Below are positions 1 to 5,398 of a stretch of 8,290 nt of DNA, piece by piece; position 1 is the stretch's first letter, and every line of letters begins with the position of its first letter. The DNA comes from Alphaproteobacteria bacterium (lineage in GTDB: Bacteria; Pseudomonadota; Alphaproteobacteria; CAISOG01), in assembly GCA_018883285.1 (NCBI GenBank), contig VEQJ01000043.1:1-8290 (forward strand). The letters are read 5' to 3'. A program made the position numbers and the translations under genes. The notes beneath the pieces are model-generated. The model made no database searches and had not been told where the DNA came from. It was given only the letters and a program-made list of their open reading frames with translations.

Positions 1-98
1 ACTTAACACCACGCAAAAGCCTCAACTGGCTCACCCCTCTTGAGGCCTTCACCCAAAATATCCACCTTGTTGCACTTCAAACTTGAATTCAGCCATCC
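1..98 (+). mobile_element. Right end of an IS30-like insertion sequence (terminus not resolved)
   Basis: Inferred from the transposase tail at 3-86. The terminal inverted repeat should follow the transposase stop, but only 12 bp remain before gloB coding sequence. The left end lies outside the window, so no repeat or target duplication could be matched. The right boundary given is simply the last base before gloB. Confidence 0.45.
3..86 (+). CDS. IS30-family transposase, C-terminal fragment (cut by window edge)
   Basis: The reading frame beginning at base 3 is open to a TGA at 84-86 and gives 27 residues, including TPRKSLNWLTPLEAF and ending VALQT. This matches the C-terminal end of IS30-family DDE transposases, whose conserved tail reads roughly N-x-R/T-P-R-K-x-L-G/N-W/F-x-T-P-x-E-x-F and closes with a V-A-L-like segment. 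The catalytic DDE residues would lie upstream, outside the window, so intactness cannot be judged. The gene converges on gloB, with only 12 bp between the two stop codons. The call rests on motif recognition over a short peptide; another integrase-core transposase family is possible. Confidence 0.72.
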   Translation, partial: LTPRKSLNWLTPLEAFTQNIHLVALQT

Positions 99-932
99 TT
101 AAAAATTATCGCGCAGGCGCCGTAGATAGCCAAAAATCTCTTGGGGGGATAGAGCTTGATTGGCCAAGCCTGGTTCGACGTCACGATGATTCATGACCGC
201 TGCCGCCACTTTGGGGCAATCAGCGCGCAAAAAAGGGTTCAAATTTTGCTCGATGGCCATCAAATTGGGCAGGGTAGGGTGATTTTTGCTCCGTTTTTGC
301 TGGCATTTCGTTAGATATTCCTCCAATTCAGGGGAATTTAACCCCAAATAGCGAACAAAACTGCTGTTTTTGAGGGTGTATTCGTGCCCTGCATACATCA
401 GTGTGTTGGCTGGCAGCGCGCGCAGGCGTTTCAAAGACTGCCAAAGTTGCGGGGCGGTTCCCTCGAACAAACGGCCGCAACCAAGGGAAAAAAGGGTGTC
501 GCCGCTAAACAGCAACCCTGGCTCGGTATCTTGTGGCGCATGATACAGGGCAATATGGCCAAGGGTGTGGCCGGGTACCGCGATAGTGGTCAATGGCTGG
601 GTGCCCAACAACAGGGGCTGACCATCATGCAGCGGGTGGGCGCGCCCCGAATCACTGCCAGGAATCCGCTGATGCTGCAAATCATAGGCTGAGGCATAAA
701 GTTGGGCGTTGGTGGCGGCCAACAGTGCCAAATTGCCGCCGACATGGTCGCCATGATGGTGGGTGTTGATGATATGGCTTAGCGTCCAACCTTGGCTGTG
801 CAGCGCCGCCAAAATGGGTTCGGCCTGACCAGGATCAATGACCGCGGTTTGGCCGCTGTGCGATTCATGCAGCAACCATGCGTAATTGTCTTGCAGGCAG
901 GGTACAGCTTTGACGATAATATCGCTGGTCAT
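99..932 (-). CDS. gloB: Hydroxyacylglutathione hydrolase (glyoxalase II)
   Basis: Metallo-beta-lactamase-fold thioesterase that hydrolyses S-D-lactoylglutathione to D-lactate and glutathione, the second step of cytosolic methylglyoxal detoxification. The 277 residues carry the full binuclear metal site: THHHGDH at residues 57-63 (H58, H60, D62, H63), H122 in GHTLGH, D145 in FSGDTLFS and H183 in AGHEY. The glyoxalase II signature CGRLFEG follows at 152-158. The C-terminal HAGH domain is visible in the NPFLRAD segment (about 232-238), and the protein ends in a family-like RRLRDNF. Length is slightly above the usual 250-260 residues. The ATG at 932 is preceded by AAGGTGA six bases upstream, a strong ribosome binding site. 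It is divergent from a methyltransferase gene, a pairing common in alphaproteobacteria. Confidence 0.96.
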   Translation of the reverse strand: MTSDIIVKAVPCLQDNYAWLLHESHSGQTAVIDPGQAEPILAALHSQGWTLSHIINTHHHGDHVGGNLALLAATNAQLYASAYDLQHQRIPGSDSGRAHPLHDGQPLLLGTQPLTTIAVPGHTLGHIALYHAPQDTEPGLLFSGDTLFSLGCGRLFEGTAPQLWQSLKRLRALPANTLMYAGHEYTLKNSSFVRYLGLNSPELEEYLTKCQQKRSKNHPTLPNLMAIEQNLNPFLRADCPKVAAAVMNHRDVEPGLANQALSPQEIFGYLRRLRDNF

Positions 933-938
933 TTCGCA

Positions 939-945
939 TCACCTT
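939..945 (-). promoter_or_regulatory. Ribosome binding site of gloB
   Basis: On the minus strand AAGGTGA lies six bases before the ATG at 932. It is a near-ideal Shine-Dalgarno sequence and decides the gloB start over the out-of-frame ATG inside the spacer. Confidence 0.7.
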
Positions 946-965
946 AATCATGAAGTTGCCATCTG

Positions 966-1736
966 GTGTTCAGTGATATTCTAAACTATTGGGAATTCTA
1001 TCGCTCGCCGATGGGGGCTGTCATCAAAAAGCTGGTGCGTCATCAGCTGATGCAATGGTGGTCGGCCTTGCCCCACAAACGGGGTGATAGCCTGACTGAA
1101 CTGATAGCCTATGGTTATCCCCTGCCATTTTTGCGGCCGTATCTAAGCGCCAATATACCCACCGCTGCCCTAATGCCGGCCAAGCTGGGCGTTATCAATT
1201 GGCCATACCGTGCGCCCAACGCCAGCTGCCTGGTGTTAGAGGGCGATTGGCCAGTCCGATCAGGCGGGGCAGAGCGGGTGTTGCTTATTCATGCGTTGGA
1301 ACATGCCCAGAATGCCAGCGATTTGATGAATGAGGTGGCGCGGGTGCTAACCCCGCAGGGGCGATTGATTGTGGTGGTGCCTCACCGTCACAGCCTGTGG
1401 GCACGGGCGGAGCAAACGCCCTTTGGTCATGGTCAACCCTATACGCTAAGCCAGCTGAATGCCCTGTTGCGGGAACATGAGCTGACCCCGTTGCGGCATC
1501 GCCGCCTGTTGTTAATGCCACCCTCAAGCCGTCGATTCTGGCTAAACGCCGCATTGGCTATCGAAATTGTTGGGCAACGATGGTTTCCTGGCTTTGGCGG
1601 ATTGTTGATGGTTGAGGCCACCAAGCAGGTCGTCGCCATGAAGCCTAAGCGCGTCACCGCCCCCGTGCATGGCCTGTTAATGCCTGGCCAAATTCAGGCG
1701 GCGGGCAGCCCCACTGCTTACAAAAAGGATTGTTAA
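966..1736 (+). CDS. Class I SAM-dependent methyltransferase adjacent to gloB
   Basis: A 256-residue predicted cytosolic methyltransferase of the Methyltransferase_11-like type; the substrate is unknown. The N-terminal segment EFYRSPMGAV is typical of the alphaproteobacterial family found beside gloB. The SAM-binding motif I is divergent (AYGYPLPFLRPY, about 48-59, in place of a glycine-rich loop). Then come HALEHAQN (about 109-116) and LTPQGRLIVVVPHRHSLWAR (about 128-147), the motif that follows the conserved V-L-x-P-G-G core. The start is GTG at 966: an in-frame TGA at 951-953 excludes longer forms, and the next ATG is at residue 16, inside the conserved N-terminus. No strong ribosome binding site is visible; GAAG at 952-955 is the best candidate. 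Only three bases separate its stop from the next gene, so it probably heads a three-gene operon with the aromatic genes. Confidence 0.82.
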   Translation: MFSDILNYWEFYRSPMGAVIKKLVRHQLMQWWSALPHKRGDSLTELIAYGYPLPFLRPYLSANIPTAALMPAKLGVINWPYRAPNASCLVLEGDWPVRSGGAERVLLIHALEHAQNASDLMNEVARVLTPQGRLIVVVPHRHSLWARAEQTPFGHGQPYTLSQLNALLREHELTPLRHRRLLLMPPSSRRFWLNAALAIEIVGQRWFPGFGGLLMVEATKQVVAMKPKRVTAPVHGLLMPGQIQAAGSPTAYKKDC

Positions 1737-1739
1737 GCC

Positions 1740-2675
1740 ATGCCCCATCCCCGCCTCTTAGAGCTTCGTCAACAAATTGATGCGCTGGATAGCCAGCTGC
1801 AGGAATTGTTGATACAGCGTACCGCCCTGACCCAACAGGTGGGGGAGTTAAAGCGCAGCACCCCCAGCTTTATTGAGCGCGGGCAATTCATGTATCCGGG
1901 GCGTGAGGCGATGATTTTGCGGCGCCTGGCTGAACGGCATCGTGGCGCCATGCCTGTGCAGGCGTTGATGCAGCTGTGGCGTGAAATCATGATGGCCACC
2001 CTGTCGGTAGTCGAACAGCCCTTTTCCTGTGGTTATTTGGGCGGGGGCGCCCTAGGTATAGAGGGGGGGGCAGATTGCGGCATGCTGGCACGCGATCATT
2101 TTGGCGTTTGCGTGCCGATGACCGCCTTTGATAATCCCGCCAACCTGATTCAGGCGGTGCAGCAGCAGCGGTTGGACTATGCGGTTCTCCCCTGGCCAAG
2201 TCAGCGGGATGTTGGCCAATGGTGGACAGCCTTGTTGCAATCGCCAATGGGGGCAGCCGAGGCAGCAGGGCAAAAGGCGTTGCGGGTCTTTTTTGCCTTG
2301 CCGTTCTACCCCTCCTTAACCGCCACCACAACCAACCCATCTCCACAGGCGGCGGTGGTGGGGGCATTGCCCTATGACGATCTAACCGACGTGGATGACA
2401 GCCTGGTTGCGATTGCCATTCCCCAAACGTTGTCGCCAGATGTCTGCCTAAGCCGATTGCAGGGCGTAACCCCCTCACCGCAATGTTTGGCGGTGGCTCA
2501 GGATATTCAGCAGCCTGGCCAGCAATGGTTATGCCTGCAGCTGGCGGGGGCATTTGTACCAGGCGGGCAGTTGTGGCAAGAATTGGAAACAGCCCTGCAG
2601 GGGGTGGCCTTGGCCATACGCCCGCTTGGCCTGTATCCTCGCCCTTTTGATACCATACAAAGTTACCCGCTATGA
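1740..2675 (+). CDS. Chorismate mutase (AroQ type) with degenerate prephenate-dehydratase-like C-terminal domain
   Basis: The N-terminal ~90 residues form an all-helical AroQ-class chorismate mutase, converting chorismate to prephenate for tyrosine and phenylalanine synthesis. Recognisable active-site positions are R10 (LRQQIDALD), R27 (IQRTALTQQV), K38 and the R55-E56 pair in PGREAMIL. Residues ~95-311 resemble a periplasmic-binding-like prephenate dehydratase module in places: PMTAFDNP at 126-133 and DYAVLPWPS at 146-154, where true dehydratases have D-Y-x-V-x-P-x-E-N-S. The Thr-Arg-Phe catalytic motif and an ACT regulatory domain are absent, so dehydratase activity is unlikely. Comparable two-part chorismate mutases are familiar in alphaproteobacteria. 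AAAGGA at 1724-1729 lies ten bases before the ATG. The stop overlaps the tyrC start. An eight-G run at 2063-2070 falls in the linker between the two parts. Confidence 0.85.
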   Translation: MPHPRLLELRQQIDALDSQLQELLIQRTALTQQVGELKRSTPSFIERGQFMYPGREAMILRRLAERHRGAMPVQALMQLWREIMMATLSVVEQPFSCGYLGGGALGIEGGADCGMLARDHFGVCVPMTAFDNPANLIQAVQQQRLDYAVLPWPSQRDVGQWWTALLQSPMGAAEAAGQKALRVFFALPFYPSLTATTTNPSPQAAVVGALPYDDLTDVDDSLVAIAIPQTLSPDVCLSRLQGVTPSPQCLAVAQDIQQPGQQWLCLQLAGAFVPGGQLWQELETALQGVALAIRPLGLYPRPFDTIQSYPL

Positions 2676-3586
2676 CCAATCCTGTAAAACAAATCGGCAT
2701 TATTGGCCTCGGCCTAATCGGCTCCTCCATCGCGCATGGGGTTCGCCGTTGGCGGCCTGAGATGCGGGTTGTCGGCTATGATCGCGATCCAGCAGTACGG
2801 CAGCAGGCGGCGGCGCTAGGCTTCTGCCACAGCGTGGTGGATACGCCCGCTGCGCTGGGTCAGGGGACGGATCTGTTGATGCTGGCGGTTCCCGTGGGCA
2901 GCATGGGGGCGGCGCTGGCCGAGGTGGTGGCGCATCTGCCCGCTGGTGCAATTGTCAGCGATGTGGGATCGGTCAAACAGGCGGTGATTGACGCGCTGAT
3001 GCCGCTGTTGCCCGCGGGTGTTCATTTGGTGCCTGGCCACCCCGTTGCGGGGACGGAGCAGTCGGGGCCCGAAGCGGGCTTTGCCGAGCTTTTTCAGAAT
3101 CGCTGGTGCATTTTAACCCCCGTGCCAGGATGCCCCGATTGGGCTAACGAAGCGGTTGGCGATCTGTGGCAAAGCCTGGGCAGTCAGGTGACCACCATGG
3201 ATGCGCCGCATCATGATTTGGTGTTGGCCATCACCTCGCATATTCCGCACCTGATTGCCTTTACCATTGTGGGAACCGCAACCGGATTGGCGGAATCGAC
3301 CCAGCGGGAGGTGATTCAATTTTCGGCGGGGGGATTTCGTGACTTTACCCGCATCGCGGCCGGCGACCCCATCATGTGGCGCGATATTTTTCTGAACAAT
3401 CGTGACGCGGTGTTGGAAATGTTGGGGCGGCTGACCGAAGATTTGACCGCGATGCAACGGGCGATTCGCTTTGGTGATGGGCAGCAGATGGCCGAGGTCT
3501 TTACCCGCGCCCGCGCCATCCGCCGCACCCTGGTGCAGGCCAATCAACATATCCCGCCGCAAAAACCCAATGCGGCCAGTGCGTAA
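2672..3586 (+). CDS. tyrC: Prephenate/arogenate dehydrogenase (cyclohexadienyl dehydrogenase)
   Basis: Oxidative decarboxylation of prephenate to 4-hydroxyphenylpyruvate, or of arogenate to tyrosine, in the cytosol. The 304 residues start with a Rossmann domain, GLGLIG at 12-17, with D37 at the end of the second strand favouring NAD+ over NADP+. GSVK at 99-102 follows. H123 in GHPVAGTEQSG (122-132) is the expected catalytic histidine. The helical C-terminal domain carries ITSHIPH (187-193) and SAGGFRDFTRIA (218-229), whose R223 is the likely substrate-carboxylate arginine. There is no fused chorismate mutase and no obvious ACT domain; the mutase is the preceding gene, overlapping as ATGA at 2672-2675. 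No ribosome binding site is seen, so translation probably depends on that coupling. The alternative symbol is tyrA; which substrate is preferred cannot be read from the sequence. Confidence 0.95.
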   Translation: MTNPVKQIGIIGLGLIGSSIAHGVRRWRPEMRVVGYDRDPAVRQQAAALGFCHSVVDTPAALGQGTDLLMLAVPVGSMGAALAEVVAHLPAGAIVSDVGSVKQAVIDALMPLLPAGVHLVPGHPVAGTEQSGPEAGFAELFQNRWCILTPVPGCPDWANEAVGDLWQSLGSQVTTMDAPHHDLVLAITSHIPHLIAFTIVGTATGLAESTQREVIQFSAGGFRDFTRIAAGDPIMWRDIFLNNRDAVLEMLGRLTEDLTAMQRAIRFGDGQQMAEVFTRARAIRRTLVQANQHIPPQKPNAASA

Positions 3587-3641
3587 AGCATCGATAATCG
3601 GGTAGGGCAGGGGATTGCCTGATGGCTTAACCATTGTTGGC

Positions 3642-3670
3642 CATCCAAAGGCGCTGTTAATCTTTGGATG
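3642..3670. repeat. 9-bp perfect inverted repeat downstream of tyrC
   Basis: CATCCAAAG at 3642-3650 and CTTTGGATG at 3662-3670 are perfect reverse complements around an 11-base loop. It lies 56 bp after the tyrC stop and could form a transcript-end hairpin. No T-run follows, so it is not a canonical intrinsic terminator; an operator or an mRNA-stabilising hairpin fits equally well. The arm CCAAAGGC recurs at 3749-3756. Confidence 0.55.
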
Positions 3671-3688
3671 TAAGAATCTGCAATGATA

Positions 3689-3717
3689 CTGGCACTAAGA
3701 ATAAATTGTGGTATCCT
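3689..3717 (+). promoter_or_regulatory. Possible sigma70-type promoter for the 2TM/TSUP unit
   Basis: CTGGCA (3689-3694), 17 bases, then TATCCT (3712-3717). Each hexamer matches four of six consensus positions. It would give a leader of about 100 bases before the ATG at 3827, spanning the structured repeats. This is the best match in the intergenic region but is weak. Confidence 0.3.
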
Positions 3718-3724
3718 ATAGGCA

Positions 3725-3738
3725 ATCGCGTTCGCGAT
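3725..3738. repeat. 6-bp inverted repeat ATCGCG-TT-CGCGAT
   Basis: ATCGCG at 3725-3730 and CGCGAT at 3733-3738 are perfect reverse complements around TT. The site lies just after the possible -10 at 3712-3717, where an operator would be effective, but a palindrome of this size can also arise by chance. Confidence 0.35.
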
Positions 3739-3748
3739 CAAAATTTGG

Positions 3749-3786
3749 CCAAAGGCCGCGGCGCAGGGGTTAAAGCCGTCCTTTGG
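3749..3786 (+). repeat. Long-loop inverted repeat in the leader of the 2TM gene
   Basis: CCAAAGG at 3749-3755 pairs with CCTTTGG at 3780-3786 around 24 bases that include the palindrome GCCGCGGC. The left arm overlaps another palindrome, TTTGGCCAAA at 3744-3753, so two alternative hairpins are possible. It lies within the probable 5' leader, about 40 bases before the start codon, and a seven-T run follows at about 3804-3810. An attenuation-like switch is conceivable, but no leader peptide was identified. Confidence 0.4.
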
Positions 3787-3826
3787 GGTTAATAGGCAAT
3801 CCGTTTTTTTAAGAAAAGCAAAGCTG

Positions 3827-4972
3827 ATGGATCAAAATAAAGATTTTTTAAATGTTGTTCTGAACAACAAACGTGCCCTGGCCGAAATTTTTTTGGCGAC
3901 TATTTTGATGTCGATTGGTGTCAATATTTTGATAAGCTTTATTGTTAAACAGGTTGATACCGATCGCTATATCTTTTTTATCGGAATGGCTTTTATCCTG
4001 TTGGCGCTGTTTTTCTTTTTCTTCCCAATCGTTAAAAATTTGCGCTTTCGCCGCAGCTATGATGGATTTTTTATCGTGGAAACACCAACGGAGGAGCTGC
4101 ATTCCGTCTATCGCTATGACTATGTCAGCAAAATTAACCGTTGGATTAATGAGGTTCGGCAAACCAACCCCGCGTTAGAACAGCTGTGGCAACAACATCC
4201 TGTGCCAAAACAGTTTAAGGCGTCTGATGTGCTGATTGCTGAGGATGCAAAGGATCCCCAGGATTCATTGGCGCTGATGCAGCAGGTCACAGAGGCCTAT
4301 CTTCTTAGCAAATTGTCCAATCATATTCATGATTATTTCCATAAAAACCAGGGGGATGCCAATAGGGTTGCGTTAATTCCAAAAGATGGGTTGCCGATAC
4401 CACTACAACACAACCCGTTCTTAAACCTCGCTTTAACCCAAAAACGCAAGATTGAGGAGGAGGTGTTGGGCGAAGATGATGAGGAAAATCTTAGCCAGGA
4501 AACCTTGACGATTGAGCCAAAGGTTGGCTTGGTCGTGCCGCGCGGTGCAACCTTGAAATGGCGCCCCAACCGTCAAATGGAAATCAGCAACCGCCGCCTA
4601 AGGATTCTGGCGCAGGTCACCCTAAGTGGTCGCCCCTTTTTCTTGCCAGCAGGCTTTCAACAGAATTATTTGGGCATTCGGGATCAGGATGATATTCGGG
4701 TTTATGCGGCAACCGTTAATTTTGAAATAAACTTCAGTTATTTGTCAATTTTTTCAGCGGGTTATTGGAAGTTTTATTATTGGTTGGATGCCTGTATGCG
4801 CAGTTTTGAAAAAGGCTTTGTCGGCGGCACCTTTTTCAACACCATCGGTTGGGACAAAACCATGACCTTAATCGCCTGTCAAAGCCAGGCGCGGCAGCAG
4901 GCCTTTAAGGCACGGCAGGCTGGTTCCTATAACCAGAATCACTACAGTAACCATCGGCCACCCAATCCATGA
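3827..4972 (+). CDS. Unrecognised two-TM membrane protein with large cytoplasmic domain
   Basis: I do not recognise this family. The 381 residues begin with a short basic segment, then two close hydrophobic helices at about 20-41 and 48-70, joined by a short KQVDTDR loop and followed by KNLRFRR. By the positive-inside rule both termini are cytoplasmic, with a membrane hairpin. Residues ~75-205 look mostly helical. An acidic linker rich in E and D spans about 209-220. Residues ~235-340 look beta-rich and aromatic (FFLPAGFQQNYLGI, VNFEINFSY, YWKFYYWLD), and a Q/N-rich tail closes the protein. There is no obvious catalytic motif. The A-rich segment before ATG 3827 is a poor ribosome binding site. 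The first third is clearly more AT-rich than neighbouring genes, suggesting a different history. The stop overlaps the next gene as ATGA. The layout recalls 2TM effector proteins, but nothing nearby supports a defence role. Confidence 0.85.
   Translation: MDQNKDFLNVVLNNKRALAEIFLATILMSIGVNILISFIVKQVDTDRYIFFIGMAFILLALFFFFFPIVKNLRFRRSYDGFFIVETPTEELHSVYRYDYVSKINRWINEVRQTNPALEQLWQQHPVPKQFKASDVLIAEDAKDPQDSLALMQQVTEAYLLSKLSNHIHDYFHKNQGDANRVALIPKDGLPIPLQHNPFLNLALTQKRKIEEEVLGEDDEENLSQETLTIEPKVGLVVPRGATLKWRPNRQMEISNRRLRILAQVTLSGRPFFLPAGFQQNYLGIRDQDDIRVYAATVNFEINFSYLSIFSAGYWKFYYWLDACMRSFEKGFVGGTFFNTIGWDKTMTLIACQSQARQQAFKARQAGSYNQNHYSNHRPPNP
3853..3869. promoter_or_regulatory. 17-bp palindrome inside the 5' end of the 2TM gene
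   Basis: TGTTGTTCTGAACAACA is a perfect 8-bp inverted repeat around one central base, 26 bp after the start codon (about codons 9-15). Its size and symmetry suit a dimeric repressor site, or an mRNA hairpin near the start codon. Function is inferred from symmetry alone. Confidence 0.4.
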
Positions 4973-5355
4973 TCGCTTTTTCCGCAGTTTGGTGGCTGGC
5001 GTGCATGCTGATAGGGTTGGCGGCGGGTGTGGCGGCTGGCATTTTTGGCATCGGTGGGGGCATTGTCATGGTTCCCCTGTTGGTACTGTTGCTTAGTCTG
5101 CCGCAGCAAAGTGCCAGTGCGATATCCCTGGTCGTTATCCTGTTGCCCGTTGGGTTGCCAGCCATTCTGCAGTACTGGTATGCTGGCAAATTGCAACCTG
5201 ACCATCTTAAGATTGCCGCCATTTTGGGGCTGGGCGTCGTTGTGGGCAGTTATCTGGGCGCCAAATTATCCCTGCAACTGCCAGATGTGGTGCTGCGCAA
5301 ATTGTTTGCAGGCCTGTTGGTTGCCGTCGCACTGAAACTGTGGTTCAGCCGTTAG
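4969..5355 (+). CDS. Half-size TauE/SafE (TSUP) family membrane protein
   Basis: TSUP proteins are inner-membrane carriers implicated in the movement of sulfite, sulfonates and other anions. This one has 128 residues, about half the usual ~250. It shows the family's glycine-rich N-terminal motif (GLAAGVAAGIFGIGGG at 16-31, then VPLL) and the usual closing segment of a repeat (GVVVGSYLGAKL at 89-100, LPDVVLRKLFAG at 104-115). About four hydrophobic segments are visible (roughly 8-28, 32-44, 52-70 and 82-98), with a final one at 111-126. It ends at a clean TAG and shows no sign of frameshift, so it is probably a genuine single-repeat member that must dimerise rather than a truncation. ATG 4969 overlaps the upstream stop (ATGA) and lacks its own ribosome binding site, which implies translational coupling with the 2TM protein. 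The substrate is unknown. Confidence 0.85.
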   Translation: MIAFSAVWWLACMLIGLAAGVAAGIFGIGGGIVMVPLLVLLLSLPQQSASAISLVVILLPVGLPAILQYWYAGKLQPDHLKIAAILGLGVVVGSYLGAKLSLQLPDVVLRKLFAGLLVAVALKLWFSR

Positions 5356-5364
5356 AGGACGGGC

Positions 5365-5389
5365 GGGGATAGTATTGGCCAACTACCCC
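5365..5389. terminator. Candidate hairpin between convergent genes
   Basis: GGGG-A-TAGT (5365-5373) pairs with ACTA-CCCC (5382-5389) with one bulged A and a loop ATTGGCCA. It fills the 43-bp gap between the converging TSUP gene and dksA, where a bidirectional terminator is expected. No T-run follows on either strand, so it is not a textbook intrinsic terminator. Confidence 0.4.
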
Positions 5390-5398
5390 CAACACACC

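Larger units (their letters stand above)
3718..3801 (+). repeat. Two copies of ATAGGCAATC
   Basis: The ten bases ATAGGCAATC occur at 3718-3727 and again at 3792-3801, 74 bp apart, in the leader of the 2TM gene. A second short direct repeat, GGGGTTAA, lies between them at 3766-3773 and 3785-3792, offset 19 bp or close to two helical turns. These may be paired regulator sites or remnants of a small duplication. Confidence 0.5.

Noticed and set aside
384..692. 102-codon open frame on the plus strand inside gloB
   Set aside because: Antisense to the metal-binding motifs of gloB; its product has no domain features.
1987..2730. 247-codon open frame on the minus strand opposite the chorismate mutase and tyrC start
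   Set aside because: The product is proline- and arginine-rich with no recognisable motif. It lies antisense to a gene with clear family signatures and runs across the ATGA junction of two real genes.
3113..3634. 173-codon open frame on the minus strand opposite tyrC
   Set aside because: Antisense to conserved tyrC motifs, of unnatural composition and with no ribosome binding site or family match.
3691..3707. TGGCAC as part of a sigma54 promoter
   Set aside because: After the five-base spacer the sequence is ATAAA rather than TTGCA/T, so the -12 element is missing.
3770..3792. Two TTAA half-sites as a CtrA binding box
   Set aside because: The half-sites are 15 bases apart, whereas the CtrA consensus requires seven.
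3827..5355. Calling the 2TM/TSUP pair an anti-phage defence system
   Set aside because: No nucleotidyltransferase, nuclease, NTPase, reverse transcriptase or protease is encoded nearby, and the flanks are housekeeping genes; the architecture alone is not enough.
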